In this document: piece by piece, positions 9,583 through 19,948 of the stretch
Layout: each line of letters begins with the position of its first letter
Position numbering within the stretch: the stretch's first letter is position 1
Assembly (NCBI GenBank): GCA_023955635.1
Contig: JAMXHR010000013.1
Span: forward strand, 1 to 53,420
Length of the DNA: 53,420 nucleotides
Source: Methanosarcina sp. ERenArc_MAG2
GTDB lineage: Archaea > Halobacteriota > Methanosarcinia > Methanosarcinales > Methanosarcinaceae
Reading direction: 5' to 3'
The notes under the pieces: generated by a model
The model's input: the letters and a program-made list of their open reading frames with translations, nothing else
Told to the model about the DNA's origin: nothing
Databases searched by the model: none
Program-made: the position numbers and the translations under genes

Positions 9583-10431
9583 CTCCATCAAGAAAACTAT
9601 GGGCGGGGAAGCCAAGCCCGCTCAGGTTGCGACGGAGAAGAAGGTAGAAGATACACAGGAGGCGAAACCAGTGGCAAACAAGATCAAGCTCGGGCATGTA
9701 CACATGAGCGGCTGTACCGGCTGCCTCGTGTCCGTGGCCGACAATTACATGGGACTCATCAAGATCCTGGACGACTACGCCGACCTCGTCTACAGCCTCA
9801 CGCTCGCCGACGTCCGGCATATTCCAGAGATGGACGTGGCGCTCGTCGAGGGATCGGTCTGCATCCAGGACCACGAATCGGTGGAAGAGATTAAGGAGAC
9901 GCGAAAGAAGGCCAAGATCGTAGTGGCACTCGGCTCCTGTGCGAGCTACGGGAACATCACCCGGTTCAGCCGCGGCGGGCAGCACAATCAGCCCCAGCAC
10001 GAGTCATTTCTCCCAATCGGGGATTTCATCGACGTGGACGTCTACATTCCGGGATGCCCCCGAGCCCGGAGCTCATAAGGAACGTCACTGTCATGGCGTA
10101 CCTGCTCCTGGAGGGAAACGAGGACCAGAAGGCCCTTGCGGGCAAGTATTTAAAGCCCCTCATGGACCTTGCAAAGCGCGGCACGACCGGATGCTTCTGC
10201 GACCTGATGAACGACGTGATCAACCAGGGCCTTTGCATGGGCTGCGGTACCTGCGCTGCATCCTGTCCAGTGCGGGCGATCACCCTCGAGTTCGGGAAGC
10301 CGCAGGGTGAGCGTGACCTCTGCATCAAGTGCGGCTCCTGCTACGGAGCCTGCCCGAGGTCGTTCTTCAACCTGGATGTAATTCCTGAATTCGAGAGCAT
10401 CAGCGAGATAATCGCAGGCGCGCTTAAGTGA
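9569..10431 (+). CDS. frhG: Coenzyme F420-reducing hydrogenase small subunit FrhG (one-base frameshift)
   Basis: This electron-transfer subunit carries three iron-sulfur clusters between FrhA and FrhB. The proximal-cluster motif MSGCTGCLVS is at about residue 48, with ALGSCASYG and PGCPPSPE further on. Two ferredoxin motifs, CMGCGTCAASCP and CIKCGSCYGACP, are near the end. A run of five C at 10057-10061 should have six; restoring it joins IPGCP to PSPELIRN and gives 287 aa. The first 35 residues form a Lys/Glu-rich extension that looks disordered. Confidence 0.92.
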
Positions 10432-10441
10432 GGTGAGAAAG

Positions 10442-11317
10442 ATGGTAGCAGATCCATATCTCGGTAAATACATAACCTGCGTTTCGGCACGGAGCACGGA
10501 CAAGGAGATCCTCCAGAAGGCACAGGACGGCGGAATCGCCACTACCCTCATGGTCTATGCCCTCGGGCAGGGGATTATCGACGGGACAATTGTGGCAGGC
10601 ACGGGCGACCGACCCTGGGAGCCAAAGCCGCTCGTCGCGACGAGCCGCGAGGACATCCTAAAGGCACAAGGGACGAAGTACAGTATCAGCCCCCAGATCT
10701 CCTGGCTCAAAGAAGCGACCCGGTCCTTCGGCCTCGATAAGGTAGGGATCACCGGCGTCTGCTGTCAGATGCAGGCGGTCAGGAAGGCTCAGCTCTATCC
10801 CATCAACATGCGGGATGTCCCGGACAAGGTCGCTTTCACAGTAGGGCTCTTCTGCATGGAGAACTTCCCGTACAGCTCTATGCAGGCTATTGTCGAGGAC
10901 CACGCGGGCCAGAACCTCAGCTCCGTGAAGAAAATGGAGATCACGAAGGGCAAGTACTGGGTCTACACCGAGCGCGGAAACGTATCCACCGTGCCGCTTA
11001 AGGACACCCACAAGTACGAGCAGCCCGGCTGCCACGTCTGCCTCGACTATGTCTCCAACCTCGCCGACATTTCGACCGGCTCGGTCGGGAGCCCGGACGG
11101 CTGGTCCACGGTTTTCATCCGCACCAAGGTTGGGAATGATATCTGGTCCAGAGCGGTCGCTGCAGGCCTGTTCGAGACGAAGCCCATCGAGGATGTCAAG
11201 CCCGGTCTGGAGCTCGTCACAAAGCTCGCGAAGGAGAAGATCGAAAAGAACCGGAAAACGGTTGAGGAGCGCAAGACTTTCGGCGTCAACAAGGCGCTGC
11301 GGGATCCCTACGCCTGA
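10442..11317 (+). CDS. frhB: Coenzyme F420-reducing hydrogenase beta subunit FrhB
   Basis: This 291-aa FAD and iron-sulfur protein is the site where F420 is reduced. It is intact. The recognisable family segments are QDGGIATTLMVYAL, GVCCQMQAVRKAQLYP, VGLFCMENFPYSSM and GCHVCLDYVSNLADIS, whose cysteines bind the [4Fe-4S] cluster. I choose ATG 10442 (MVADPYLG) over GTG 10433. It is the last gene of frhADGB, and a T-rich stretch after the stop (11320-11340) may end the transcript. The G+C and C-ending codon use of this operon differs clearly from the flanking genes. Confidence 0.94.
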   Translation: MVADPYLGKYITCVSARSTDKEILQKAQDGGIATTLMVYALGQGIIDGTIVAGTGDRPWEPKPLVATSREDILKAQGTKYSISPQISWLKEATRSFGLDKVGITGVCCQMQAVRKAQLYPINMRDVPDKVAFTVGLFCMENFPYSSMQAIVEDHAGQNLSSVKKMEITKGKYWVYTERGNVSTVPLKDTHKYEQPGCHVCLDYVSNLADISTGSVGSPDGWSTVFIRTKVGNDIWSRAVAAGLFETKPIEDVKPGLELVTKLAKEKIEKNRKTVEERKTFGVNKALRDPYA

Positions 11318-11488
11318 AACTCCTCTTTTTATCTTTGAAATTATTCGCGTTATTACACGAATGCGGGGATGGGGTAATTTCTCATCCCCAAGATGATTCA
11401 ACTGAAAGCGTACCGAAAATTTAGAGACCAAAAACGATATCATTCAATTTTCACCAAATGCCATTAAAAATCCAAATTATTTGCATCT

Positions 11489-11545
11489 GTTCCAAAAACG
11501 CTATCAGGAAAAATATTGATTTTCAAAAAAATACTGCGGAATGTG
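11489..11545 (+). repeat. Degenerate end of a MITE-D type element
   Basis: The stretch with CCAAAAACGCTATCAGGAAA and then TACTGCGGAA resembles the right end of the two 251-252-bp elements at 36663 and 37559 (CCAAAAACGATAACAGGAAA, then CATCTGCGGAAAGTCAG). Only one end is recognisable. The rest of 11318-11571 shows nothing else. Confidence 0.4.
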
Positions 11546-11571
11546 GGATAAAAAACTACGAATTTTAATTT

Positions 11572-12310
11572 GGCATTGGTAAATAAAAATAGATGTATAA
11601 TACTTATAACCTATATTTCTGCATGAATTGCCCAAAATGTAACAGTTCCAGTCACAAAAAGAATGGCATAGTTGGCGGGCGTCAACGGTACAAATGCTCT
11701 GCTTGTGGCTATAACTATACAGTAGAGCTGAAATCAACTGCTTTTTCCGCTTCTGTAAAAAGACAGGCTTTACAACTCTACTTCGAAGTATTGGGCTTTC
11801 GCTCAATAGGACGATTTTTAGGGGTAAGTCATGTTTCTGTCCAAAAATGGATAAAGAAATTTGGTCAGGGGTTAGAGGATCTAAAAAGTGAAAATGAGAT
11901 ATCTGTTGTTGAAATGGATGAAATGCATACTTACATCGGTATAAAAAAATATTGCTGGATCTGGATTGCTGTTGATAGAGTTGGGAAAAAGTTCATCAAC
12001 TGCTCTTTTGGTAGCAGAGGAACGGAAACTGGACAACTACTCTGGGAAAAATTAGAGAAGAAAGAGATTGGAGAAGTGATGACAGATCACTGGAGGGCAT
12101 ATGCAGAGTTCCTTCCTGAAACGATTCATACTCAATCCAAAGCAAAAACGTATACATTTGAAGGATATAACAGCATATTGAGGCACTTTCTGGCAAGGTT
12201 GAGAAGAAAGACAAAGTGTTATACTAAGAGTCTTGAAATGCTAAAGTACTCAGTTCTTCTATTGATGAAATACAGAAATAAAGAGTTAACTATGTTTAGT
12301 TAACAATGCC
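11572..12310 (+). mobile_element. IS1-family insertion sequence
   Basis: The terminal inverted repeats are GGCATTGGTAAATAAA (11572-11587) and the complement of TTTAGTTAACAATGCC (12295-12310), with 14 of 16 positions matching. They bound a 739-bp element with one intact transposase. No target duplication is visible: the left flank is unrelated intergenic DNA and the right flank is the cut end of an IS66-like transposase. An adjacent deletion therefore probably followed insertion. Confidence 0.8.
11623..12303 (+). CDS. IS1-family transposase
   Basis: This protein of about 226 aa has an N-terminal zinc-finger (MNCPKCNSSSHKKNG, then RYKCSACGYNYT), a helix-turn-helix segment (FRSIGRFLGVSHVSVQKWIK) and a DDE-type catalytic part. 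The likely acidic residues lie in VVEMDEMHTYIG, VMTDHWRAYAEFLP and the E of TFEGYNSILRHFLAR. IS1-family elements of Methanosarcina encode this single-frame form, unlike the programmed frameshift of bacterial IS1. ATG 11593 is an alternative start, but the zinc motif begins at 11623. It is intact and may still be active. Confidence 0.88.
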   Translation: MNCPKCNSSSHKKNGIVGGRQRYKCSACGYNYTVELKSTAFSASVKRQALQLYFEVLGFRSIGRFLGVSHVSVQKWIKKFGQGLEDLKSENEISVVEMDEMHTYIGIKKYCWIWIAVDRVGKKFINCSFGSRGTETGQLLWEKLEKKEIGEVMTDHWRAYAEFLPETIHTQSKAKTYTFEGYNSILRHFLARLRRKTKCYTKSLEMLKYSVLLLMKYRNKELTMFS

Positions 12311-13643
12311 CCCTGTTATAGTCGAAAACACTTGATCAAACTTCGTGGATAATTGTTTCGCGATCTCTGAATCTGGATTTTCTCTAAATTCACAGAGTTC
12401 CCCATAAAAGTCCCAGTATCTGTCCAGAAAAGCTTCCAGCTTTTCTTTATGGTAAGGTACTATTGGCCTCAATTTCTTGTAGTTTCTTCCATCATGAATC
12501 CAACAAAGAGCATGATGATATGCAATTTGCTTGAATTGACGTGCGTCATCACTCAGAAGGAAGGTAACCACAGGTATGTCTGTACTTTGATGATATGCCG
12601 CAATTGCACAGGCTTCAAGAACTTTCTTCTTAGTAGTTTTATATCCATTAACCGAGAACAAATAATCCAGTTTTCGACGCATTTCTGCGTCACTGAATAT
12701 TTTGTTTTTAACAGAAGAGAGCTTTTCCGTCCATATTCGGGAAACATTAAACGTTTCCATCAGATCAAATGCTTCATTATTAAAGCAGTACATTTTTTCT
12801 TTTCCACATAGAAGTACATCTAAAATATTTTCTCGACTCTTGTTGGGAACTGTAAAATAAGCAGCATAATAAGGATTACAAAGGATCTGAGTATAGTGAT
12901 TGTCACCATTAACTCTTGCACCTGTATCATCTATCTGCTGATAAGGCGTAGCTTTTAGACCTTCCAGAAAAATCTCAGCTTTCTCCTGATGGAATACATC
13001 AGCATTTTTTGTCAAAATTCGAGAAATAGTGGCTTTGGATATGAACGCCAATATTTTTCAGAAACTCATGTATTTTGGGCTCTGAAACATTAGCAACATG
13101 ATTAAGAGTTATTATAAGAGATCTGATTCCAGGGCCAAATTCACCTTGGATACTACCTGGAAGTTCACCTGAATATGTTTTGTGAAAAGAAGGAGAATAA
13201 AATATCTCTATCCTGAAGTTGGTGTTCATAGGTTTTATGGAAATGTCCTGAATTATTACGTCCCTATAACCTTTAGAATATGCATCGGTGGGTAAGACGG
13301 ACCTATCAACTTTACACGTCTCAATTCGATGAATCTCTATTTTATCCAGTTTTGATTTAGATTTCTTGCTCTAGGGAAAACATCTTTTTTGTCTCTCTTT
13401 TTCAGAAGAAATGTCATCATTCTTTTTAGAGCCGCGAATATTAGGTTTGGTTTGTTCACCTTTGAGTAGGTTGATTTCGTCTCGAAGATTTTGATTATCG
13501 GCCTTAAGGAATTAGATCTCTTCGTTCTGCTTTTCAGTGACAGAAAACAGAATACGAAAAGATGTGGCATATCTTTCATCCTGAATTTCATCAGGATTAA
13601 TATCCAATGATGACAGCAATTCCTTGAGGGTTTCAAGATCCAT
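12311..13643 (-). pseudogene. Broken IS66-like transposase
   Basis: Translating the minus strand from ATG 13643 and joining frames gives a Methanosarcina transposase of the IS66-like type. It has a coiled N-terminus (MDLETLKELLSSLD), a segment FGPGIRSLIITLNHVANVSE, then SKATISRILTKNADVFHQEK, QQIDDTGARVNGDNHYTQIL with the first catalytic Asp pair, and HHALCWIHDGRNYKKL. It has in-frame stops near 13507 and 13370, a frameshift near 13045, and its 3' end is cut by the IS1 element at 12310, so it is dead. Confidence 0.75.
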
Positions 13644-13756
13644 TTTTTTGCTCCAAAATATGATAAGAGGAAATGGAGAAACAATTATATGTTTCCTGCG
13701 ATTGAAAACCCATAAAATTTGAAGAGGATACGAAATTTCTTAAGCTTCAGGCAATT

Positions 13757-14728
13757 TCACCACACCTTTGAAGAGCTATGAGAAAACTCAAAGCTATCCA
13801 CAGCTTCAGGAGAAAGTCCCATTTCTTCAAACATCTCCCTGAAAACAGCCCGGTATTTCTCTTCAGGTATCGAATCTCTGCTGCTGCCGACATGCATTAT
13901 GATTTCAAGCCTTACTTTTCCTGAGGAATCGAGTTCAACTATGTACCTGTTTCCTGTGTACCTGTTCCCCTTATCATAAGTTACTACTTTTGCCTCTGGG
14001 ACAAAATATTTTACTGAACCAACCTGGCTCCCGTCCTTTAAAAAAACTTCTTTCGTATCCGAGCCTATTTTGGGGTATCCATAAAGACCCAAAGCATAAT
14101 TGTCGTAACTGGAATCATCACTGTTTTCTGTAAGATAGGCAAATACAGCCGGGAAATCCGGAGACTCATTCACCTGTATTTTAGTATCCCATGTCTGATT
14201 TTGTGAAGCTTTTTTCAGAGCCTCAAGATACTTCTCCGGAGCTTTTTCATCCGGGCCGAAGAGAAGCTCCAATTTTTCAAGCATCCAGGGGTCATCCGGG
14301 AATTCCGATAGCTGTAAAGGGGAATGGGGGTCGGAGTGGCTGAAGTTCGAGACGGCAACATAAGTTCCGATCCCTGCTTCTGTTCCGTCTTCACATACAA
14401 GGATCATAAGCTCCGAGTTCTCATTATAGTTAAGCCTTATATTCTGCACAAGAGCAGCACTTCCGAAGCTTTCCCGGACCTCAGGGACATCCCCAGGCTC
14501 AAAGCCCGAAAAGTTTCCGGGCCAGGGCCAGGAACCTTCTACCTCATAACCAGCTTTCTCAGCTTTCGTAAGTACGGAACTATAATTTAAAGACCCGATA
14601 TCAATTTCCTCGGAATAGTACCAGGAACTGTCAAAAAGTGCATAAATAAGAAAAGGGCTGAAGAAACACAGCACAAGAAGAAGAGGAGGGAGCAATAATA
14701 ATATCAGTACGGCTTTTTGCTTATTCAT
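13757..14728 (-). CDS. Membrane-anchored hypothetical protein
   Basis: I do not recognise this 323-aa protein. It has a hydrophobic N-terminal helix (about residues 5-32, rich in L and P) that probably anchors it to the membrane. The rest is hydrophilic and extracellular, with Ser/Asn-rich parts (HSDPHSPLQLSEFPDD) and a C-terminal alpha/beta region (GKVRLEIIMHVGSSRDSIPE) that recalls small ligand- or protein-binding folds. It starts at ATG 14728 after GAAGG and stands alone between transposase relics. Confidence 0.6.
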   Translation of the reverse strand: MNKQKAVLILLLLPPLLLVLCFFSPFLIYALFDSSWYYSEEIDIGSLNYSSVLTKAEKAGYEVEGSWPWPGNFSGFEPGDVPEVRESFGSAALVQNIRLNYNENSELMILVCEDGTEAGIGTYVAVSNFSHSDPHSPLQLSEFPDDPWMLEKLELLFGPDEKAPEKYLEALKKASQNQTWDTKIQVNESPDFPAVFAYLTENSDDSSYDNYALGLYGYPKIGSDTKEVFLKDGSQVGSVKYFVPEAKVVTYDKGNRYTGNRYIVELDSSGKVRLEIIMHVGSSRDSIPEEKYRAVFREMFEEMGLSPEAVDSFEFSHSSSKVW

Positions 14729-15190
14729 AAAACCTTCAACCCTGCGAAATGAATCATTAAACTGAAGACTCTGTCAGTGTTACGAATAAAATCTCGAATT
14801 TTAACAAATAGGAGCTGGTAAATCAAAGCTTTTCATAACATTATATTAAACATACTAACTTAATAAATAAATTGTGTTTCTTTTGTAAGCTATTTGAAAA
14901 ATCTTTATCATTAGAGTGAAAAGCGCAGGTCAGTATCCCAACGTCAGCAGACTAACAATACAGTTCGGGAACTTTCCCGAGTATCCGCAGCCTGTCCATT
15001 ATTTCGCTAACTTTTTTCTCAGCTTTTCGGTCGAAGTTCACTACCTCATTTCGGAGAAATATTTATAAAGAACTGCTCTTCTTTCCAGGCTTTTTTGTGT
15101 TTAGCTACTGAAAGAATAGCATAACCTAGATTCTGCAGGTAAACATATAAATTAATATAATTAATTTTATATCTCTTTCGTGGTCTTCCC
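14729..15190. other. Intergenic DNA with a C-terminal gene fragment
   Basis: The promoter of the minus-strand gene above must lie here. On the minus strand at about 15053-14952 a short open tail reads NEVVNFDRKAEKKVSEIMDR and ends in KVPELYC. It looks like the end of a lost gene, cut off by the transposase relic that starts at 15191. Its family is not recognised. Confidence 0.35.
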
Positions 15191-16304
15191 ATGGCAGAGA
15201 AAAACAGCAGTAGAAGAATTGAATCCTCCTTAAAACGCACAAAGTTCTTAGGTCACCTTGGGCTTGTCGCTGGAGTTTTCAGAGAACTTGAAGTTGACAA
15301 ACTGATCGATGAGAAACTCCCAAAGGAAAGGGATCATAATGTCCCTCATTCAGTCTGCATCCTTGCCATGGTAATCAATGGTCTTGGTTTTATAGGGCAA
15401 CGTTTGTACCTGTTTCCTCATTTTTTCAAAAACGTTTCTACGGAAAGGCTCTTTGGAGACGGTGTAACAAGAGAAGACCTGAATCAATACGCTATCGGAG
15501 AGACTCTTGATAGAATCGTAAAATATGGCCCTACAAAACTGTTTACGGAAATTACTCTTCATATTATGAATCGTCTACCTATTCCTGTCCATTGTTTACA
15601 CGCTGACACTACAAGTGTCAGCGTTTATGGGGATTATGATGACGAAGAAACTGAGTCTATTGATATTACTTTTGGAATTCCCAAAAACGGAAGATGGGAT
15701 CTCAAACAATTTGTACTAAGAGCCTATCCGAAAAGTGTTGTGATCTACTGTATCTTTACAATTGACAATATGTACAACCGGAAAGGATGTCGATACTATA
15801 AACCTATCGTAACTTCTCAATATGCGTTAATGACTTTTCGGATAGGCTCTAAGCTTGATTGTTAATCAGCATGGGATACCTCTTTTTATGAATACTCATT
15901 CAGGAAATGCTTCAGACAAAAACACAATTCTGGAAGCAATCAAGTCTCTCAAATCGGTTTTAATACCTGAAAGCAAAGTGTACTATGTCGCTGATAGTTC
16001 CTTTTACACAGATAATAATCTCAAGAACATGGGAAAGACATTCTGGATCAGTCGCGTTCCTGCAACAATTAATGAGGCAAAGGAGTTGCTAACTGCAAAT
16101 TTGAACCTGAAAATGCTGAAAAGCAATGATAGATACTCTTTTTATCAAACTTTTGTGGAATATGGTGGAGTCAAACAAAAGTGGGTTTTGTTGCTTTCTC
16201 ACAAGATGAAAGAGAAGAGAGGGAACTCTCGGAAAAATTAACTAGAAAAATAACGGTTCTTAAGAATCTCTACAAGAACTATTTTCCATTAGTTTATCAA
16301 TAAT
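15191..16304 (+). pseudogene. IS1634-type (DUF4277) transposase, interrupted and decayed
   Basis: The N-terminal part (SLKRTKFLGHLGLVAGVFRE, then VPHSVCILAMVINGLGFIGQ) and CLHADTTSVSVYGDYDDEE with a catalytic Asp match the DUF4277/IS1634 family. A 130-bp MITE (15720-15849) splits the gene. Removing it with one TAA restores the frame exactly (KQFVL to SLIVNQHGIPLFMNTHSGN). Further on there is a frameshift near 16190, and the joined frame stops at 16304, well before the usual length of about 500 aa. Decayed continuation is visible to about 16380. Confidence 0.8.
15720..15849 (+). mobile_element. MITE-A copy 1, 130 bp, inside a transposase gene
   Basis: The terminal inverted repeats are GAGCCTATCCGAAAAGT and ACTTTTCGGATAGGCTC. 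The element is flanked by TAA on both sides (15717-15719 and 15850-15852), and clean removal restores the host reading frame. About 90 percent of positions match the second copy at 20580-20710. It has no coding capacity. The 3-bp duplication and ends recall IS5-like elements, but the mobilising transposase is not in this window. Confidence 0.85.
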
Positions 16305-16533
16305 CCCTTTGCAATCAGCCTGGGTATGAAGGACTTTCAGATGGAATTTACCACAAGTCAGTTTAAAAAACTCATTTTTAAGAATAACTTCTTAGAATTG
16401 ATTAACGATATTTACATAACTAAATTGTCCGGCCAAGGATTAAAAATTTAAAAAAGTAAAGTATCAGTCCGCTTAAGCGAAGCGAAACGGACCGCGCATC
16501 TTCGAGCCGCAACTCAACCGAAGCGAAAGTGGC

Positions 16534-16722
16534 TTAATATCTGCTGTTTTCTCTGGGTGTCCTGTGATTAGGAAGACAATCCCTGCAGTAAACCGGTCTT
16601 TCTGGGTCAGGTTTGAAAGGCACTTCTGTCTCAGCTTTACAGTCTGAACAGGTTGTTTTGTGCATTTCTCTGGGAGCGCCGAAATTAGAATTTCCTCTGA
16701 AGTTTCTGTCATTAAAAGCCAT
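16534..16722 (-). CDS. Small CxxC-x17-CxxC zinc-ribbon protein
   Basis: This 62-aa protein has two CxxC pairs: TCSDC near residue 25 and YCRDC near residue 45, separated by 17 residues. This is the arrangement of a small Methanosarcina-typical zinc-ribbon family of unknown role. The N-terminus MAFNDRNFRGN is rich in Asn/Gly/Arg and recalls RNA-binding tails. The ribosome site AAAGGTGA lies 6 bp before ATG 16722, which supports the frame over the longer overlapping one. It probably acts as a nucleic-acid-associated protein. Confidence 0.8.
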   Translation of the reverse strand: MAFNDRNFRGNSNFGAPREMHKTTCSDCKAETEVPFKPDPERPVYCRDCLPNHRTPRENSRY

Positions 16723-17231
16723 ATTTGTTTCACCTTTGTTTTAGTTTTTGTTAATAGTTTAAAAATAAGATTGTATAGAACTCTTTGTTTAAAAACAAAA
16801 AATGGTTTTTTAACAACAGATGATTATACATCTCTTTATTTTCAATGCACATACCTAGCACCTAAAATATATAAATGTATCCATGTAAACAGTAGTTCCG
16901 AATAACCCAAGTTCCGAATGCTAAATTTGACAGTCATCGAATATTTCGGATTTACCGAAAAAATTATCTAATGAACCATGGAATTCGTTTGTGATGCTAA
17001 CCAAAAACGATTCCATAGCCATAGATACAGCCAGCTTGCTGGCTGTATCCTCTGAGTTGTTTTGCAAATATGATATAATAACTTTGCCAGAATCTGCAAA
17101 TTATGAATGTCAGGACACTCTAAACGTGTTGTTACATGCCTCAACATCTTCTACAAACTCTCTTAAATCTGCAAGTAATGACCTCAAAAGCAAAAATCCT
17201 GACTCAAGAATCCCCTCAGCAGATACTATTT

Positions 17232-17421
17232 CATGCGTCTTCGGTTAAGTGAGGAATCATGATAAATTGGATTCATTCCCATAACATATGTCCAAAATGT
17301 TGATAGACTTTGAACTGGAACAGGGTATCGATTTTAGGTAAAGAGGCTAAAATTTGAGGCCAATTTATGACATAAAATCGATAGCCTTCAGACAAGAAAA
17401 TTCCTTAACCGATGACCAATG
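17232..17421 (+). mobile_element. MITE-B copy 1, 190 bp, with 10-bp target duplication
   Basis: The ends are CATGCGTCTTCGGTTAAG and the complement of CTTAACCGATGACCAATG (15 of 18 match). The target duplication GATACTATTT lies at 17222-17231 and 17422-17431. Removing the element joins SADTI to FNYIKD in the transposase frame. The second copy lies at 43598-43786. It has no coding capacity. Confidence 0.8.
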
Positions 17422-18346
17422 GATACTATTTTCAATTACATCAAAGACAATAATATTGAAGATGCTCTTTCTGCTTTCAGAAAAATGAATTTTGAGATTT
17501 TCAAGATGATGAAACTTGAAAACACTGTTCATGACATCACTATTGATTTTCATGACGTTCCATTTTATGGAGACAAAAATACCTCGGAATTAGGGGAATA
17601 AAACCAAAGAATGGCAGTTCATGGGGTAAATCATTCTGTACCCTGGATATAATTGGAACTTCTCATTTGACACTTGACATAATCGACATTAATGGTTTGA
17701 ACAAGAATTATTCCCTTTTCATCGAATCCTTCTTCGAAAGACTTAAGATAATAGGTGTAAAAACAGGGACAACATACCTTGACAACGAATTTTTAACAGA
17801 GCTGTGCTTTCAAAATTAGATGAACTTAAAGTCAATTTTGTTATAGCAGCTAAATCAAATCAGGTTATCAATAGAGAACTTAAAAATCATTAAAAAGAGT
17901 GGGGAAATACTCCAACTATTTTTGAATATCAATTTAAGCAAGGAGGACCTTCCTTCAGTATTGTGGCAATATACGATGATAAAAAGGAAAGGTACATCCT
18001 GTTTGCTACAAACAAAGAGGCAGAATCAACTGAGAAATTTGAAAAGACAATTCCTGAAGAATACAGAAAAAGATGGAACATAGAAACTGGCTATAGAGTG
18101 AAAAACGACTTCAAGATACGAACATGTACAAAATCTCTAGTAGCAAGAGTATTGTTCTTTGTTATTCAGTGCATCATGTACAATGTTCTAAATATGCTAA
18201 AGTCAGTTATCGAAATTACAGCTTATGAGCTAAAATCATTAATAAATGAAGACATAAACAAAGCTGTTAGATATAGGCTAAAGTCGCTGAATTTAATTCC
18301 GGTTAAGGTGTTACTGGAATGTTTGAGATGGTTTAATGAAGAAAGA

Positions 18347-18369
18347 AATCGAGTGCTACGCACTCGATT
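18347..18369. terminator. Perfect 10-bp hairpin at the end of the ISH3-like relic
   Basis: AATCGAGTGC-TAC-GCACTCGATT forms a perfect 10-bp stem with a 3-base loop, just before the last codons of the transposase relic. It may be an IS-end structure or a terminator. No T run follows, so the terminator role is uncertain. Confidence 0.4.
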
Positions 18370-18382
18370 AACTATAATATAA

Positions 18383-18872
18383 GTTACACTAAATAAAAAA
18401 TTACAAACTTAAGAGCTTATGCTATGAAATTACTCAATAAGATCTTACTTTTTATAAGATGTAAGTCGAAGTTATAGCTTAAGAATTTTAAGCTTTGATC
18501 AGTAATTTAGTATATTTTGAAAATTAGTGGGCATAAAGTAAAATCAATATGTTTTGTCATTCGGAAGTAAGTCTGATCGGAACTACTGGTAAATGAAGGC
18601 ACATTTCTCACATAACGGCTCCACAAAATCTGTTGATAAAGCGCAAAACTGATCAGCCCTGAAAAGATTTCAGCTCCGCTTTATTAAATATAAATACTAC
18701 AAAAGCAGAATACTTAACATACCAGAAAGGGGGCCAGACCGAATCTGAAAAGATGCCCGTAAACCGGAAGCTTAGGAGCGTCCTTGACATCGTCGTGAAT
18801 TTTTCCAGAACCCCGACCATCTTCAAAAGCGAATATTATTTTTTATTTTATTGTTACGTATTCCTGGCTTAA
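18383..18872. other. Intergenic DNA
   Basis: Mostly AT-rich. A short frame at about 18751-18870 reads MPVNRKLRSVLDIVVNFSRT and looks like a gene relic of higher GC content, with no recognised family. Nothing else is visible. Confidence 0.35.
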
Positions 18873-19085
18873 TTAGACTCTGCCTGTTCCGTCACAGTTG
18901 ATACAGTTGTTGATTCCGTCTCCCCAGCACAATGAGCACTTCTCCCATTCCGTTTCGCCTTCAATGTCCCTCCATTTCCCACCTGCTCCGTCACAGATCA
19001 AGCACCTTTCCCTGCCACTACCACCACAGTTACGGCATACATCACTCACGATTCTACCTCCAAGCTTTTTAGAAAGTATTCGCAT
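18873..19085 (-). CDS. Small DnaJ-type cysteine-rich zinc-finger protein
   Basis: This 70-aa protein contains four CxxC motifs arranged as in the DnaJ central domain: CRNCGGSG, CLICDGAG, CSLCWGDG and CINCDGTG. Each is followed by glycines. They would bind two zinc ions. It lacks a J-domain, so it is a free-standing zinc module, perhaps a protein-folding or RNA-associated factor. It lies alone between transposon relics. The start is ATG 19085; GTG codons inside (as in IVSDVCRNC) are alternatives. Confidence 0.7.
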   Translation of the reverse strand: MRILSKKLGGRIVSDVCRNCGGSGRERCLICDGAGGKWRDIEGETEWEKCSLCWGDGINNCINCDGTGRV

Positions 19086-19948
19086 CTAATAAATTGTATG
19101 TGTTATGGATACATAATATTGTTTTTAGACAAGTGATAAAAACTGGAGCTATTTTCATAATAAACATTCTATATTAAAATGATTTTGAAACAATGTTCCT
19201 GACAACAAATTTCAAGCGAATCGAATCAACTTTTTGTATGAGGGTATACTGTGGAATTTTATTCATATATGATGTAATCGAGGAAGATTCCGGAGAGCAG
19301 GATTCGGGATAGATCGATACAGCTCGTCCCGGCAGAAAATACTTCCATAAATTCGGAAAGGAGGAGAAAAACTCTGGCTTTGACAGAAATCCTGAAATTA
19401 AAGTTGCATTTGAGCACTTATCACCTGTAATTGAAAGGTAGGTTAGACTGTGTTTTTTTGTCCAGGTATTTTAATGAAAAGGCCGATTATGTCCATGACC
19501 TGTTAGTGTAGAGGGTTTTACAACCAGTTATTCTAAGGTTATTTTGGAAACAGAAGCAGAAAATTCTACATTATTTCAGCCATTTGCAAAGGAAAAATAT
19601 GTCATGAGACTGCGTGCCAGAAGTACACAATTTACACAACTGCAAAGCTGGTGGAGGATTTTTCAATTACGCCCATTCAATGCCATATATCCGGCGAATA
19701 ATTAGGGTTCAGGAACGGATCAATTGTTCTTCTCCAGTCCCTGTGAATGCATTTAAATGGCTTCATAGATATTCCCTGACCTAAATTCAGATAGATCCCG
19801 ACAGACACAGCAGTCCGGCAGGTCAGGAGAATATTCTCAATAGTTGTTTTTGCTTTTTCAATTCCAACAAGGAAGATCAGTAATTAATTATCCATTTGAA
19901 TTAAGACTTGGACGAGATGGTCGAATTATCAGTTTTTTAAGATTTAAC
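19086..19948. other. Gene-free stretch with decayed coding traces
   Basis: No intact gene. On the plus strand at about 19612-19702 a short frame (CQKYTIYTTAKLVEDFSITP, then IQCHISGE) looks like a relic of unknown family. The rest shows no repeats or structured element. Confidence 0.35.

Larger units (their letters stand above)
16991..18382 (+). pseudogene. ISH3-like transposase, interrupted and frameshifted
   Basis: Pieces in three frames align into one ISH3/IS4-like transposase. They are an N-terminal part (16991-17248, ending PSADTIS), a middle part (FNYIKDNNIEDALSAFRKMN, then ITIDFHDVPFYGDK with the first catalytic Asp, and TTYLDNEFLTELC), and a C-terminal part (IPEEYRKRWNIETGYRVKND with the catalytic Glu). 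A 190-bp MITE splits it at 17232-17421, and several frameshifts and stops occur at 17600-17960. It is not functional. Confidence 0.75.

Noticed and set aside
11322..11345. T-rich stretch as a definite terminator of frh
   Set aside because: It is consistent with an archaeal poly-T terminator but not distinct enough from the AT-rich background to list as a feature.
16473..16733. 86-codon minus-strand frame over the zinc-ribbon gene
   Set aside because: The 62-codon frame has the CxxC pairs and a good ribosome site; the longer frame is its shadow.
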